DNA from: Otatea glauca
Taxonomy: Eukaryota; Streptophyta; Magnoliopsida; Poales; Poaceae
DNA length: 64,000 bases
NCBI GenBank assembly: GCA_036346275.1
Contig: CM070721.1
Coordinates: 49,749,869-49,813,868, forward strand
Reading direction: 5' to 3'
Numbering within the stretch: position 1 is the stretch's first letter; the number at the start of each line of letters is the position of its first letter. Positions 45,819-58,183 of the stretch are shown piece by piece. The notes under the pieces are model-generated. The model was not told where the DNA came from. It ran no database searches and worked only from the letters and a program-made list of their open reading frames with translations. Made by a program: the position numbers and the translations under genes.

Positions 45819-48800
45819 TGTAACATCCCAAAATTTGGTTTAATTAAGTTTTTATTGCTTAAATGTGCATTTGTGATTTTCTGAATTTATTTGGATTTTT
45901 CTCGGATTTATTTGAATTAATTCTTATTTCAAGTTTATTGCTTTTATTCAAATCTATTTAAATCATGCAAAGTTAAAATAAAGTTTTGCCAAAAATATTT
46001 TATTTGAGTTTAAAATGTCTCAAAGTATTTACGAGATTTTTCTTGGATTTTTCTGATTATTTTATTTGCCTAAAACCAATTAAATGAATTTCTAGAATTA
46101 TTTTAATTATTAAAGTTTTAAAATCTTTTGAACGATGTTGGGCGAAGCCCAATCTCGTGCGCTAGGTCCGCTTCGGCGGCCCAAGTCGGCCGTCTTGCTG
46201 AAACCCTAGGATCCATCGCGGACAACCGTTGGATCAAGATCCAACGGCTGTGCCTTTGCCGCGTCGTCGATCGTCCGGAGCCGTTCGATGAGCGCCGCGT
46301 GGACGCGTCGGATGCAGCCACGTCACCTCTCCGTGTCGCCGCCGGAGTCCGCCGCCGCCTCGAGCCGTCCTCGAGTCCGGGCTTTGCACGCCTCCCCGTG
46401 CCGCTATTTAAGGCGCCGACGCGGTGTTGAATTCCTCACCTCGCGCGCGCGCTGCGCAATCCCGAAGCCCCGAGCCGTCGCCGTTCGCGTAGAAGCTCGC
46501 CGAGTCGCCAAGCCTTCGCCGCGGTCTTCGTCGCTTTTCGCGCCGTTTACGCTGTTCCAAGCCGTGCCGGTTCGGATCGGAAATCCCATACCTCGCCGTC
46601 GGACCCGTGAAGCCGTGTCGCTGTTTAAATCGCCGAACGCCGTCATCGAGGTCATCGTCTCAAGCCCGCGAAGAAACACCGCCGTGCCACCATCGGCGCC
46701 GAAAGCTTTCGGCCGTCCGTCCGTAGCGGAGAGGTGAGATCGTGCGCGTGTCTTTGTGCGTGGAAGCGTTGCGGACCGTCGGATCTAGATCGGTTGGTTG
46801 ATGCGTTGCCGCGTCGTGCGAGATCGCTAGCCATCCGATCGTGTTTACTGCGGACCGATTGAACCGCGCGAGTGACTAACGGATTACGCCGCGGTCGGTA
46901 GCGGGCCCGGCGTCGTGGCCGAGTCCACCGTGGTCGGGCGCGGGTCGTGGACTCGATCCATACGCCAAGACACGCGTCGGCTTCGATTGGTCCGGTTCAG
47001 CGCGGCATCATGCTGACGTCATGATGACGCAATAAATCAGTTTTCGTTTTAAAATAAATCTGTTAATTCCGAATTTCTGATTTTCGATTTGATATTATTT
47101 CAAACTTCAAAAGGCTATATCTTTTGCAATTTAACTCGGATTTGAGTGATTCAAATTTCTAAAAATTTGTAAAATTGAGATCTATTTAATGGTGAATTTT
47201 ATTTGATTTTTGGAGTTCAATTGCTCTCTGTTTTGGTATTTATTTGCTTTTCTCCTTCGGTACGCGTAGACGTTGAATTGTGCGACGCTTCGGAGGAAGA
47301 TCAAGCAACTCAAGAGCAAGTTCCAGAACCAGATCAGGACCTATTCCAAGGCAAGTTGTGCTTTGATCATGTTGAACCCATGTTTATAAAATTGCTATAT
47401 TTGTTTTACCCTATTGCATATGTTTCAAATATACAAATGTTTCAAACTAGATTGGGCTTAGCTAATATACCAGATTGATCTATACCCTACCTTGTCATTG
47501 TATGCCATGATCCATTGTCACCCTAGATTGGTTTGATATAGTTGATTAGTAATTATGATCAGCATTGGAGTTTTAGACCGTATTAGTTGCTTAGCCGTGC
47601 CACGTCATCACATGTGTCAGAATCATTGATAATTAATCTTGATTAATGGAATATGGAACAATATTATGAACTTGTGTGTCATGTGGGATCACACGATGAG
47701 ATTGAGTTGCTGTGGCGAGTCATGTCACGCAACGATGTTGAATTGTTGATGGCACGTGGTGCTTGGTAATCAACTGGGTGATAATAACTTAGATTGAGGC
47801 AAGTGGCAAGGGGCGAGGAGGCCAAGGTGGGCCCGATGGGCAGAGGGTATGTGGATGTCTTGCCTTGATCACACTAAGGACTTAACCTTGCAAGCCTTTG
47901 ACCTGAGTCAATCATGCAACCACATGTCTGGTATGGGCCAGCCTAGCTGAGTAATTTGCAATGTCTTAATTTTGGTACTATTGTAGTCGGTGTGAGTTCC
48001 CGAGTTATGGTGTAATTCACATGGCGCAAGAGGAGGGCTCTGGATGTGGTAACCAGTCCCACTAGTGTTGAAACCTTAGCGGATAGTATCGGGTTAAGCC
48101 AGAGCATTGTAAAGGCTTTGTTATAATCACTCGCCTTGGTGGTGTTTGGTTGTATCACGTGGGTAAAGTGCATAACCTCTGCAGAGTGTGAAACTATTCG
48201 GATAGCCGTGCTCATGGTATTGAGCAATGCTCGGAATTACTGATTAAGGGTTAGCTTAATTAATTGGACAACATGGTTGGGATGGCGGAATGCCATATGG
48301 AAGATGGAATTTGACTTAGGATTGGAAACTTGATTTACTTGAGAAATATTGAACTTATTTACTATTGTTATTTGTTTTACATTCTTTACGATCTATTTAT
48401 TATATATGTTCTTAAATGCTGCTTATTGCAAAATAGCCATGATAGCCTATCCATTGGAATAAGCCTTACATATAGATACATAGAATTGCATTCATGCACA
48501 ACTTGTTGAGTGCTTTAAGTACTCACCCTTGCCAAACAACAATAATCAACAGTTGAGGAATCTACACTGTGTTGGAAGATGAAGTCCAGGAAGACACGAG
48601 TCATTAGGGTCCGAGCCTTGTCGGTTGCCTGTGGTGAACTGATGAGCTATCTACGTTTTCTATTTTCCGCTGCTTAATCATTAGTTATATTTTTAGTCTT
48701 GCCCTGCGTGGCTTAATAATGTAAGTTGGTAATAAGATCATACCTTTAGTTATATCAATGAATGAACTATTATTCTATTATCGTTGAGTATGATGTGATA

Positions 48801-48892
48801 TGTACCAATGTTAAGCTGTGTGCACTAGCGTTGATCCTGGGAATAGTGCGGTAAACACAGTGGGTTCGAATCAGTGGATTCGGGTCCTTACA
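45819..48892 (+). repeat. 3' LTR of gypsy C (3074 bp)
   Basis: Same ends and architecture as the 5' LTR, TATA box at 46404-46413. The AT-rich half is nearly identical to the 5' LTR; the GC-rich half differs by many small indels. Confidence 0.93.
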
Positions 48893-49556
48893 GCATGCCT
48901 CTTCAATTTCTTCATCCGTTCCAATGATGTTCAAGTCATCTACATAGGCGGAGATTATACAGAATCCATTCGGGGATCGCTGTATAAACACACATGGACA
49001 ATCTTCGCTGTTTGTGTAGCCTTTCTTGCAGAGAAAGTCACTCAAGCGATTGTACCACATTCTTCCCGATCGCTTCACCCATACGGTGATTTCTCTAATT
49101 TCACACTGCATGTGTTTCTATTTGCTCCGTCTTGGTTGGGATAGGAATTCCTTCCTGCTTTCATGTATATCTCGAATCCAAGTTTCCATATAAATATCTT
49201 TGTGACAACGTCCATTAGCTTCATTCTCAACTTCAAGTTGACTTCCATTGAGATCAAATATCTAAAGGTAATTCCTCCCATGACCGGAGAATAGGTTTCT
49301 TCATAATCAACTCCGGGACGTTGAGTGAAACCTTGAGCTACAAGCCTTGCTTTGTACCTTACAACCGTTGTTTTCATTTCTCTTAGAACAAAGACCCATT
49401 TGTGACCTACGGGTTTATATGGGAGGTGTGCGGCATACGAACTCAAACACCTCTCTCTTGTTGGAGAGACTAACTCTGCAGTTGATTGGCTTTTTCCATT
49501 CTTCCCAATCTAGCCTTTCCTTGCACTCTGCGAGAGATGCGGGCTCGGGATCATGA
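48893..49556 (-). pseudogene. Copia D reverse transcriptase N-terminal half
   Basis: 49446-49075: KPVGHKWVFVLREMK, VRYKARLVAQGFTQRPGVDY, EETYSPVM, then a shift to 49111-48893 with LCKKGYTNSEDCPCVF, the catalytic box IISAYVDDLNIIG and EEIEEAC. Here gypsy C interrupts; the reading continues at 37093. 49556-49447 is the linker from integrase. Confidence 0.88.
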
Positions 49557-51047
49557 TCAATGATCGAGGCAATCTTCTTTGCAAGTATGCATCAACGTTG
49601 GTCGTTGCTCTATTCAGGATTCTCCTGTTATTACAAAGTTTATGGCCATTTCTTCATGGGGTGCTTCATGCACTTCTACTTGCTCTTCTTGCTATTCCCT
49701 ATCGCAGAGCAAGTTCCTTTAGCTTTCATCGCCTATGTGTGCGCACACATTATTTCCGCGGCTTCCTTCAAAGGAAGATTGAAGTGCTGGAATTGCCTTT
49801 CTGTTGGCTTCTTTCCAAAGGCAGTCTCAACCGCTCCCTTCTTTCCTTGGGGCATTTTCGTGATTGGTTGTGGTAAGTCCTCTCGCCAGATTTTCTCGAG
49901 GCGTCTCGGGTACTTTGGGTTTGAGGAGCCGATTTCTGCTCTTTTCTTTGAGGCCTCTGAGCAGGTTGAGGATACCTTCTATTTTATTTGGTATTTCCAC
50001 CCTCTCGGTGCATTCCTTGCGGGTACATGCGACTTAACCACGCCCTTCGATCACAAAATGATCAGCGGTTCATTTGCTAAATTACGCAAATCAATTATCT
50101 TACGACTTCTTGGTTTGCTTCATTAGTGCGGGGTCATGTGCCGATCCCAATCCAAAGGTTGATTTCCCCTAATGACGGAAACGATCCTCGTCAAAGATGC
50201 AATCGTGAATCGGTCGTATGCAAGTCTCCAATCATGGGTTCCAAATACCGATTATGGATGCACTCTCATAACCAACGTATATCCTGACTTGCGGAGAGGG
50301 CCCATTGCGATCACGAGGGTGGTATAGGTACATATACCATACACCCAAATTTTCTAAGATGGGAGATCTTGGGATGATCCGTGCACAAGCCGCATGGGAG
50401 AATGGATGTTGTAGGCCGACGGTCTAAAAATGATAAGAGCTGCTGCGTGCGATCGCGTGTCCCCAACAGTGTTGGGCAAGTTACAACTCGCAAAAGCGGT
50501 CCGGCAATGAACTTAATCCTCTTTATTAGTGCTTCGCTAGTCCATTCTGCGTATGGACGTGCGATGCGGAGTGCTCAATCGCTATCCACATTTTGCGTGC
50601 AATAATCATCAAATGCCTTTGAAGTAAATTCTCGGCATTGTCCATTCTAATGGACTTCACGCGATGATCGGGAAAGCATTCTTAATTCTTATGATCTGCG
50701 AGATCGACTTTGCAAAAGCATGGTTTCTTATTGACAACAAGCATACATGCGACCATTTCGAGGAAGCATCGATGAGCACCATAAAGTATCGAAACGTACT
50801 CGACGGGGCTGAATCGGACCGCAAATATCCCCGGATGCGTTCGAGAATGCAGGATTTCACTTTGCACTTTCATAACAGAGGGTCTAGTTATTAATTTCCG
50901 GTGGCACATGCGGGCACACAAAATCTTCATGATTCGGGAAATTTTTAACATTAATGCCATGACCTTGTGAGTTGTTCACTATATTTCTCATTATTCTAAG
51001 ACCAGATGGCCTAATCTACCATGCCATAAAGAAAATAACTCGAGCTT
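49557..51047 (-). pseudogene. Copia D integrase (decayed)
   Basis: 50960-50657 in two frames has CHRKLITRPSVMK and FRYFMVLIDASSKWSH, which carries the first catalytic Asp. A MDNA-E-type second-Asp motif is readable near 50640. 50493-50311 has the C-terminal SHLRKFGCMVYVPI. 50310-49557 is without a usable minus frame and corresponds to the integrase-RT linker. Confidence 0.8.
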
Positions 51048-51796
51048 CTAAAAGCAGTCTTCAAGGAAGTATACACTTGGTGCATGAATATTCGTGTAGT
51101 ACAACCCAGGTTCATATGAGGGACATTTTTCTAATACCATTTTTCCACATACCGCGTGCTTCACAATGCACAAGTATTCTTTGCCATTTTCTTCATTGGT
51201 TTCTACGTGAAAACCATTGGCGCGGATGTCTTTGAAACTTAAGAGAGTGCGTGTTGATTCAGGGTACAAAAGGGCTTCTTCAATTACCAGATTTGTACCC
51301 ATAGGCAATATAATAGTGGCTCTTCCTGAGCCGATTACATATGAGTCACTTCCTGCGATCGTAGTAATCTTTCCAGCGTTCTTCGTGATCGACTGGAAAT
51401 ACTTAGACTCTCTTAAGATGGTATTTGTTGTGTCACTATCAACAATGCATATCTCTTCCATTTGGGCGCTACACGATTTCTAGACAAAAGAAATATAATT
51501 CTTAATCAGATAGAGGCAAAATAAACCAAATATTGCTTGCATATTTGAAGAATACTGGAATAAAGAATAAATTGCGTATTTATTCATGAAAGAAGTATGC
51601 TCTTCTAGAGCTTACAATTCATTATTCAAAAGAAAATGCTAATCAACCATAATCTAAAAAGGATGCATTAAAAAGAATCTGTAAAATATGCATTAATTTC
51701 TGCTTCTATGTCATCGGCAGAAGTTTTCTATTCATTTGCCATAATAATGGCTGCAGCATCGATGTCTAGGCTATTCTGTGAGGATGAGGCAAGTGG
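51048..51796 (-). pseudogene. Copia D gag C-terminus and protease
   Basis: 51796-51670 encodes the end of the gag-protease linker (LASSSQNSLDIDAAA, then a stop). 51461-51048 is the protease: the active-site segment reads VDSDTTNTILRE (copia proteases usually have DSG), followed by GSGRATIILPMGT and ALLYPESTRTLLSF, then the start of the GAG-pre-integrase region (CIVKHAVCGKM). Across gypsy E it connects to the gag frame at 62565 (VMDVDT). Confidence 0.85.
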
Positions 51797-51865
51797 AGTT
51801 CTTGCTAAGAAGACCAGACTAACTAGGGATGAGACCTACAGTCGATATGGCTCTGATACCACCTC
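51797..51865 (-). other. Extra fragment of gypsy E leader with PBS, outside its left LTR
   Basis: 69 bp that match the leader and PBS of element E (59664-59732), including a complete TGGTATCAGAGCC (51849-51861 on the minus strand). It lies on the wrong side of the left LTR and directly abuts copia sequence. A clean insertion would not have it. Confidence 0.85.
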
Positions 51866-54676
51866 TGTCGGGACCGGATTTCCAAATCCGAACCCTCTGT
51901 GTATAACCTGTGCTAGTTTAGGAAAAGCTAGCACACACAAAGGGAAACAATGATGACAAAGACATCCATATCACGAATCAAATAATATTAATTAAGCGAA
52001 AGAGTATTAGCCTTATGGCCAATTATTACAAATAAGAAGCATCATAGCTAGAGTTTAATAAGAAACAGCGGAAACGAAATAACAAAAGCAAAGTAAGTAA
52101 GCCCATCCATTTGCCCAACAGGCAATCGACTGGAGTTCGCGTCCTAGCATTCTGGATCGCCTTCATCATAACCACAAGCGTAGAAATCTTAGTCAACTTC
52201 AGCTTCTGCACACTCTTCTGTGGAAAGTTTGGGGATGTTGCAAGGGTGAGCACAAAATGTACTCCGCAAGTCTTGGAAACATAATGCATGATAACTATAT
52301 GCAAGGCTAAACAATTGAAGGCATAATATGGCTCTTTTAGCATAAAGCAAAGTTTAACGGTAAATACCAATAGTAATTTCATAAAGCATCATTTGAACAG
52401 AAGGTAATAGCATAGTAATTGAATTTGATATAACAATTAAAGCAGGTTCCATCTACCTGACTGGCTCCATCTGCCAAACCATAACCCAAGAGTTCCATCT
52501 GCTCTCGGATTCCCAAACCATCATTTTCCTTTGAAACAAACCATAAAATCTACAATGTGCAAGCGTACCTCGCCTGCCCTTGACCGTGGGCACGGCTACT
52601 TAAGTAGTTTTAACTCTGCAGAGTGTGTACACTTTACCCACAAGACATGATCGACTCTTGTTGCCATGCAATTAACACACTTCCTTTGGTGTGTCGGCAG
52701 AGAGATCATGACAAGGCCTTTACAATGACAACCCCACTATTAACCTCGCCCGCTAAGGTTTCACCGTTAGGGTTCTAGCCGCCCGATCTGAAGCCCCTCT
52801 TGCGCTGACAACATCCGCTCTCACCAATCGGCGAAGCTAATAATGAGACGCACAAATTATTTAGCCGTGTCGCACCCATATAGACTTGTGGTTGTACGGT
52901 AGTGCTCGGTCCATGGTAACACACGCTTGGTCCTTAATTGACTAGGCGGAACATTCACATACCAAGGTCTCGTGCTTTCTCGCACCCGCCAAACATCCAT
53001 CCGCCCGGTCTAAACCATTTCCACTTTATTTCATTTAAATCACAGCAGCAACACCAATTGCCGCAATCTCACAAATAAGTTTAAACAACATTTGAAATGA
53101 TTCCCATATTGGCACAATATCAAACGCTTAAAATCGGACTAAGCAATTCTACTGCTCCATGCTAATCTACTGGATATCACCAAATAAAATAACTAGTATA
53201 TATCATCTAGGGTGTCAAAGGTTCGACATGATCAATACCAATGAGGGTATAACAAAACCGGAATTAGCTAAACCTTAAGACTATATTTAAAGTACTTTGC
53301 ATAAAAGTAAGCATGCATAATTTAAAAACAACATAACATTTTCATAAAATTTGGGATCAACATGTTCAAGGAAGACTTGCCTTCACGCTGCTTTGTCGGT
53401 TCTAACTCGATTGCTAATTCGATGATCTTATCAAGTCGCCTACACGCGAAACGAGAGCAAATAAATAAAACAAATTCAAATAAAATTCAAAAATTGAAAA
53501 TAATGGTACTGGAAGATAGATCTTGAATTTATATGAATTTAGAAATTTGAATCACTGGAATCGGAGCTCGAACGAAGGAGAACGGGCTCTTTGAAGATTC
53601 CCAGATCAGAAAATCAGAAAAATCAGAGAGGCTGACACGTGGCGCGATCTGATTGGCTGGAATTTCGGATTTTCTGGAAAATTGGAAAAAGAAAAAGAAA
53701 CGCCACTGACACGTGGGACCCACGCGTCAGCGACATGGCTCACGGTGGACTGAGTCCATCGAGAGGGGTTCGGGTGACGTGGCAAACCGGCCGACGTGGG
53801 GTGCCACGCAGCGGCTAGGGCTGACATGGCCGCCACGCGGCGACATGCGGCGCCGACGAGGCGCCACGGGCACGGGCGCAAGCGGCGCGGAGCGAGCAGC
53901 GGGGCGGCGACGCAGGCGCCCGGAGGCGGGAAGACGACTTGGCCAGCGCAAAACCGCGACGGATCGGGGCGGGGCGTAGGGCAAAGGAGAGAGGGAGACG
54001 CGGGGACCTCGGCGAGACCAATAGAGGCGGCGGAGGCTCACCGGCGAGGAAGAAAAGCGGCGGAGAAGCGCTCGGGCGGCGACAGAACTTCGGCGAGCGA
54101 GATCTCCGCGACGGAGGCGACTCGGGCGGCGAGGCTTGGGGCAAAAGCGGCGGAGCGGAGCGGGGAACCTCAGGATGGGGCACTCGGGGCTTTAAATAGC
54201 CTCGGGAGGCGGGTGCGGCACGGACGCCGAAAACGGTGCGGATGCGGTTAGGTTTAGGGTTTTCGTCGGCGGCGGCGCGGGGCGACGCAACAGATCCGAG
54301 CCGCACGCGCATGCCAGATCGAACGGCCGCGACGCTGCGGCCGGCCGGGCCGGAGGAAAAGCGGCGCGGCGGGAAACGGGCCGGGAAAATGATTCGGCCC
54401 GAAAAGGAAATCAGAATAAAAATTCATTTTCCGAATTTAAGAAATTCCAGAAATTCAAATAAAAGCAAATAAATTCAGAAAAATCTCCAAAAATACAAAA
54501 AAATTCCTTGCAGCATAATGAAGCCAACAAAAATCTTATGTTTGATGAATAGATTAGCCAAATTAAATCCTTTTATAAATAGAAAATTCATATTAAGCTG
54601 AAATTAATTCAAAGAAATTGCAAATGGTGAATTTTGAAATTCAAACATTCTAAAATCCAATTTTTGGAATGTTACA
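51866..54676 (-). repeat. 3' LTR of gypsy E (2811 bp)
   Basis: Minus-strand TGTAACATTCC to CCGGTCCCGACA. TATA box CTATTTAAAG at 54190-54199. GC-rich U3 53700-54400. Palindromes CTACTTAAGTAG (52596-52607) and CTCTGCAGAG (52614-52623). GC-rich ORFs in it are compositional. Confidence 0.93.
52596..52623 (-). other. Palindrome pair in gypsy E 3' LTR
   Basis: CTACTTAAGTAG and CTCTGCAGAG, 6 nt apart; repeated in the other LTR at 60451-60462 and 60469-60478. Confidence 0.75.
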
Positions 54677-55790
54677 AACCTCCCCTCCTTAAAAGAAATC
54701 TTGACCCCGAGATTTGGATAGAATAGGGAAAAAGGTTGGGGTACTCTTCTCTAAGATCTTTTTCACGCTCCCAAGTTGCTTCCTTTTCTGAATGGTTGCT
54801 CCACTGAACTTTGCAAAACTTGATTGTCCTGTTTCTTGTTCTGCGCTCTGCCTCATCCAAAATTCTGATCGGATACTCTGGGTAGGTAAGATCATCCTGT
54901 AACTCAATATTCTCAATTTGCATTTGCTCTTCTGGTACCCTGAGACACTTCTTCAGTTGTGACACATGGAACACATTGTGCACATTTGACAATCATGCGG
55001 TGGCGCCCAAGCGATAGGCAACTTGACCACTTCTGGCTAGGATTGGGAACGGTCCAATAAATCTTGGCGCTAACTTTCCACGAACTTGAAATCGACGCAT
55101 TCCTCTGAGCGGCGAGACTTTCAAGTACACATAGTCACTAGGAGCAAAGGTTAACTCTCTCCGACGATTATCAGCGTAGCTCTTTTGCCTAGACTGCGCT
55201 GTTCTCAATCTTTCTTGAATCATTTTTACTTGTTCTTCGGCCTTTTGCAAAATATCAGGACCAAATACTTGGCGATCTCCTGTTTCATTCCAACAGAGAG
55301 GTGTTCTGCACTTTCTTCCATACAAGGCTTCAAATGGCGACATCTGCAAACTTGCTTGATAACTATTGTTATATGAGAATTCTGCATAAGGTAAACTTTG
55401 ATCCCAACTTGCCGCATTGGACAATGCATAAGACCTTAACATATCTTCAAGGATTTGGTTCACTCGCCGCTTTGTCCATCACCGAGGATGATAAGTCAGG
55501 TTGAAATTCGTGTTGGTACCCAACGCTTCTTGCAACTTTTGCCAGAATCTTGAGGTGAATTGAGTGCCTCGATCTGATACAATTCTCTTTGGCACACCAT
55601 GCAAACACACGATTCTTGACATATACAACTCTGCAAGTTGATCTCCCTGGTAAGTTGTTCTCACAGGAATAAAATGTGCAACTTTTGTCAATCGATCCAC
55701 TACAACCCATATTGAATCATAACCTGACCTGGTTCTCGGAAGTCCTGTAATAAAATCCATTCCAATTTCTTCCCACTTCCATTCAGGCAC
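54672..55790 (-). pseudogene. Gypsy E integrase with chromodomain-like tail (frameshifted)
   Basis: 55790-55479 core (GMDFITGLPRTRSGYDSIWV, VVVDRLTKVAHF, IVSDRGTQFTSRFW). The conserved AYHPQTDGQTER block is broken at about 55480. 55463-54993 continues with NQILEDMLR and the C-terminal domain. 54992-54672 carries FHVSQLKKCLRV and the chromodomain-like KVQWSNHSEKEATWERE. The frame runs through the polypurine tract and uses TAA of the LTR terminus (TGTAACA) as its stop. Confidence 0.9.
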
Positions 55791-55827
55791 CTTTAATGGT
55801 CAGAGTAATCCTGCGGGTCTTTGATGT

Positions 55828-57660
55828 TCACTTTAACTTGTCGCACACATCACACATAGCTATATACTCTGCGATTTCCTTTCTCATCCTTGGCCACCAA
55901 TATATACCACGAAGATCTTGATACATCTTAGTATTACCTGGATGAATTGAGTATGCTGACTCATGTGCCTCCTTTAATATCAACTGCTTGATCTCTTTTT
56001 GATTCGGTATATATAAACTTTTTCCAAGCCAAACTGTTCCTTCTTCATCCTCTGAAAATCCTGGGGCTTTACCTTCCTTTATTCTATCCTTGATCTTAGA
56101 AGCTTCTTTATCTGACTTTTGCAACTTTTTGATCTGATCCTCCAAAGTTGGTTGAATCTCTAAAGCAGCAATGGAACCTTCCTCTACTAGTTCCAAATTC
56201 AAACGCTGAAATTCCTTGTGAAGAGCAGGTTGACCTTCTTGAATCATTAAATTATTGCAGTAGCTCTTCCGGCTTAAGGCATCGGCAACAAAATTAGCCT
56301 TGCCAGGATGGTAATGTATTCCCACATCATAATCCTTTATTAATTCTAACCATCTTCTTTGTCTTAAGTTGAGGTCTGCTTGAGTGAAGATATACTTCAA
56401 ACTCTTATGATCTGTGAAGATCTCACAACGATTCCCGATGAGATAATGCCTCCACAACTTTAGTGCATGCACAATCGCAATGCATTTCAAGTCATGGGTT
56501 GGATAGTTTTCCTCATGTGGTCGCAATTGCCGCGAGGCATATACAACTACTTTGCCTTCTTGCATCAAGACACATCCAAGTCCCTGTCTTGAGGCATCAC
56601 AGAAAATCTCAAAGTTCTTCCGAATATCCGTAAAATGAGCATCAATGAGGTCACTTTTCTTTAATTCTAAAACTTTGCTCACAAGCTTGCACCATTCAAA
56701 CTTCTTTTCCTTCTTCAAAGAATCGGGTAAGCGGTCTTGTAATCTTTGAAAATCCTTCTATGAATCTTCAGAGTATCCCACTAAACCAAGAAAACTTCGA
56801 TATCAGTAATCGATTTGGGTTGCCTCAATCAAGTACACCTATCACTTTTTCGTGGTCTCTTGAGACACCTCCAGTGAAATTATATGACCTAAGAAAGCAA
56901 CTTCTTTCAACCAAAACTCACACTTGCTTGAACTTAGCATATAACGATGATTCTGAGCTTTTCTAACACCATCCTCAAGTGACCTTCATGTTCTACTTCA
57001 TCTTTAGAATAGATAAGAATATCATCTATGAATATTACCACAAACTTGTCCAAGTATTCCATAAATACTTTATTCATCAAGTTTATAAAATAGGTCGTGC
57101 ATTGGTCGACCAAATGACATAACTCGTGAACTCATATAATCCATATCGGGTAGCAAAAGCTGTCTTCTAATATCTTGTGACCTTATTTTCAATCGATGGT
57201 ATCCGGATCAAGATCGATCTTGGAGAAAATACATGCTCCTTTCAAGCGATCAAACAAGTCATCAATCACGGCAACGGATACTTGTTCTTGGTTGTGACTT
57301 CATTCGTGGCTCTATAATCCACGCACAAGCGCAAAGTATTATCCTTCTTCTTTACAAAAGAGTGGCGCCCCAAGGTGATGAACTTGGACGAACGTATCCT
57401 TTTTCTTGCAATTCCTTAACTGCTTCTTCATCTCGGCGAGTTCATTGGTGGCATGCGGTAGGGTCTCTTGGAAATTGAGCCGCATGCGTGGACTAGCTCT
57501 ATGACAAACTCTACATCTCGATCAAAGTGGCATACCCGCAAATCTTCAAAATACATCCAGATATTCTGCACCACAGCACACTTCCCAAAGTTGATTCCTT
57601 CAAACTGCTCAAAGCGCACTTCCTACTTGCGGACTCATCGTGCATATACTCCACTCGAAT
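55828..57660 (-). pseudogene. Gypsy E reverse transcriptase-RNase H (badly frameshifted)
   Basis: RT (57660-56720) is broken every few dozen bases, but [19 protein letters not shown] and the box [12 protein letters not shown] (near 57010-57045) are readable. 56718-55828 is a 296-codon frame with RNase H ([38 protein letters not shown]) and the integrase zinc-binding region ([14 protein letters not shown]). The segment [17 protein letters not shown] has replaced the usual TTAPVL-type linker before RNase H. Confidence 0.88.
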
Positions 57661-57664
57661 GCCT

Positions 57665-58183
57665 TCAATTGGTAAGGGTGATGGCTCTACTGGCACAATC
57701 TATTTGACCTTTATACTGGGTTAACCAATCCATCCCTAGGATGATATCTATTCCTTTAGAATCCAAGATGATAAGATTCGCTAGGAATTCTACCCCATTG
57801 ATTTTTATGGTTGCACTTGGGCATACTGAACTAGTTCTCAATTCTTTTCCCGGTGATTGAACTATCATAGGGCTCTTAAGGGTAAAGGTTTCCCAACCAA
57901 ATTGTTCAACAAAACTCTTCGATATAAAAGAATGCGATGCTCCAGAATCAAATAATGCTGAGGCAGGTATTGAGTTAACAAGGAACTTACCCAAAACCAC
58001 ATCTGATGCCTCCTGAGCTTCTTCGGCGGTCACATGGTTGACACGTCCTCTTCCAAAAGATTGCGGAGCTCTTAGCGTCCCATGCTCCACGACCTTGTCC
58101 TTGCGTAGGAGCTCTGCGCACTGGATCCCAAGTTCAATGGCACTAGGGTCACTTGTCGACGCTTCGAGGACGATTCTTGGCAT
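57665..58183 (-). pseudogene. Gypsy E protease domain (intact core)
   Basis: 172-codon frame with the intact active site ALFDSGASHSFISKSF and the closing LGMDWLTQY. It is the only one of the three chromovirus proteases here that keeps the catalytic Asp. It is cut off from gag and RT by frame breaks. The N-terminal part (GRGRVNHVTAEEAQEASDVV) is the gag-protease linker. Confidence 0.87.

Larger units (their letters stand above)
37099..48892 (+). mobile_element. Ty3/gypsy chromovirus C, full length, nested in copia D
   Basis: 11.8 kb on the plus strand: 5' LTR 37099-40150, PBS, long leader, gag, protease, RT-RNase H, integrase with chromodomain-like tail, polypurine tract, 3' LTR 45819-48892, and target duplication gcatg. 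Same class as elements A and E but a different family: its LTRs end GGGTCCTTACA instead of CCGGTCCCGACA. LTRs are similar overall but differ by many 1-4-bp indels. Coding region heavily frameshifted. Confidence 0.94.

Noticed and set aside
49560..50126. Plus-strand 188-codon frame
   Set aside because: Antisense to the copia integrase-RT linker; no family resemblance, and hydrophobic runs are from reverse-complement codons.
53713..54472. Overlapping Arg/Gly/Ala-rich frames up to 165 codons
   Set aside because: Compositional frames in the gypsy E LTR; the other LTR breaks them at different places.
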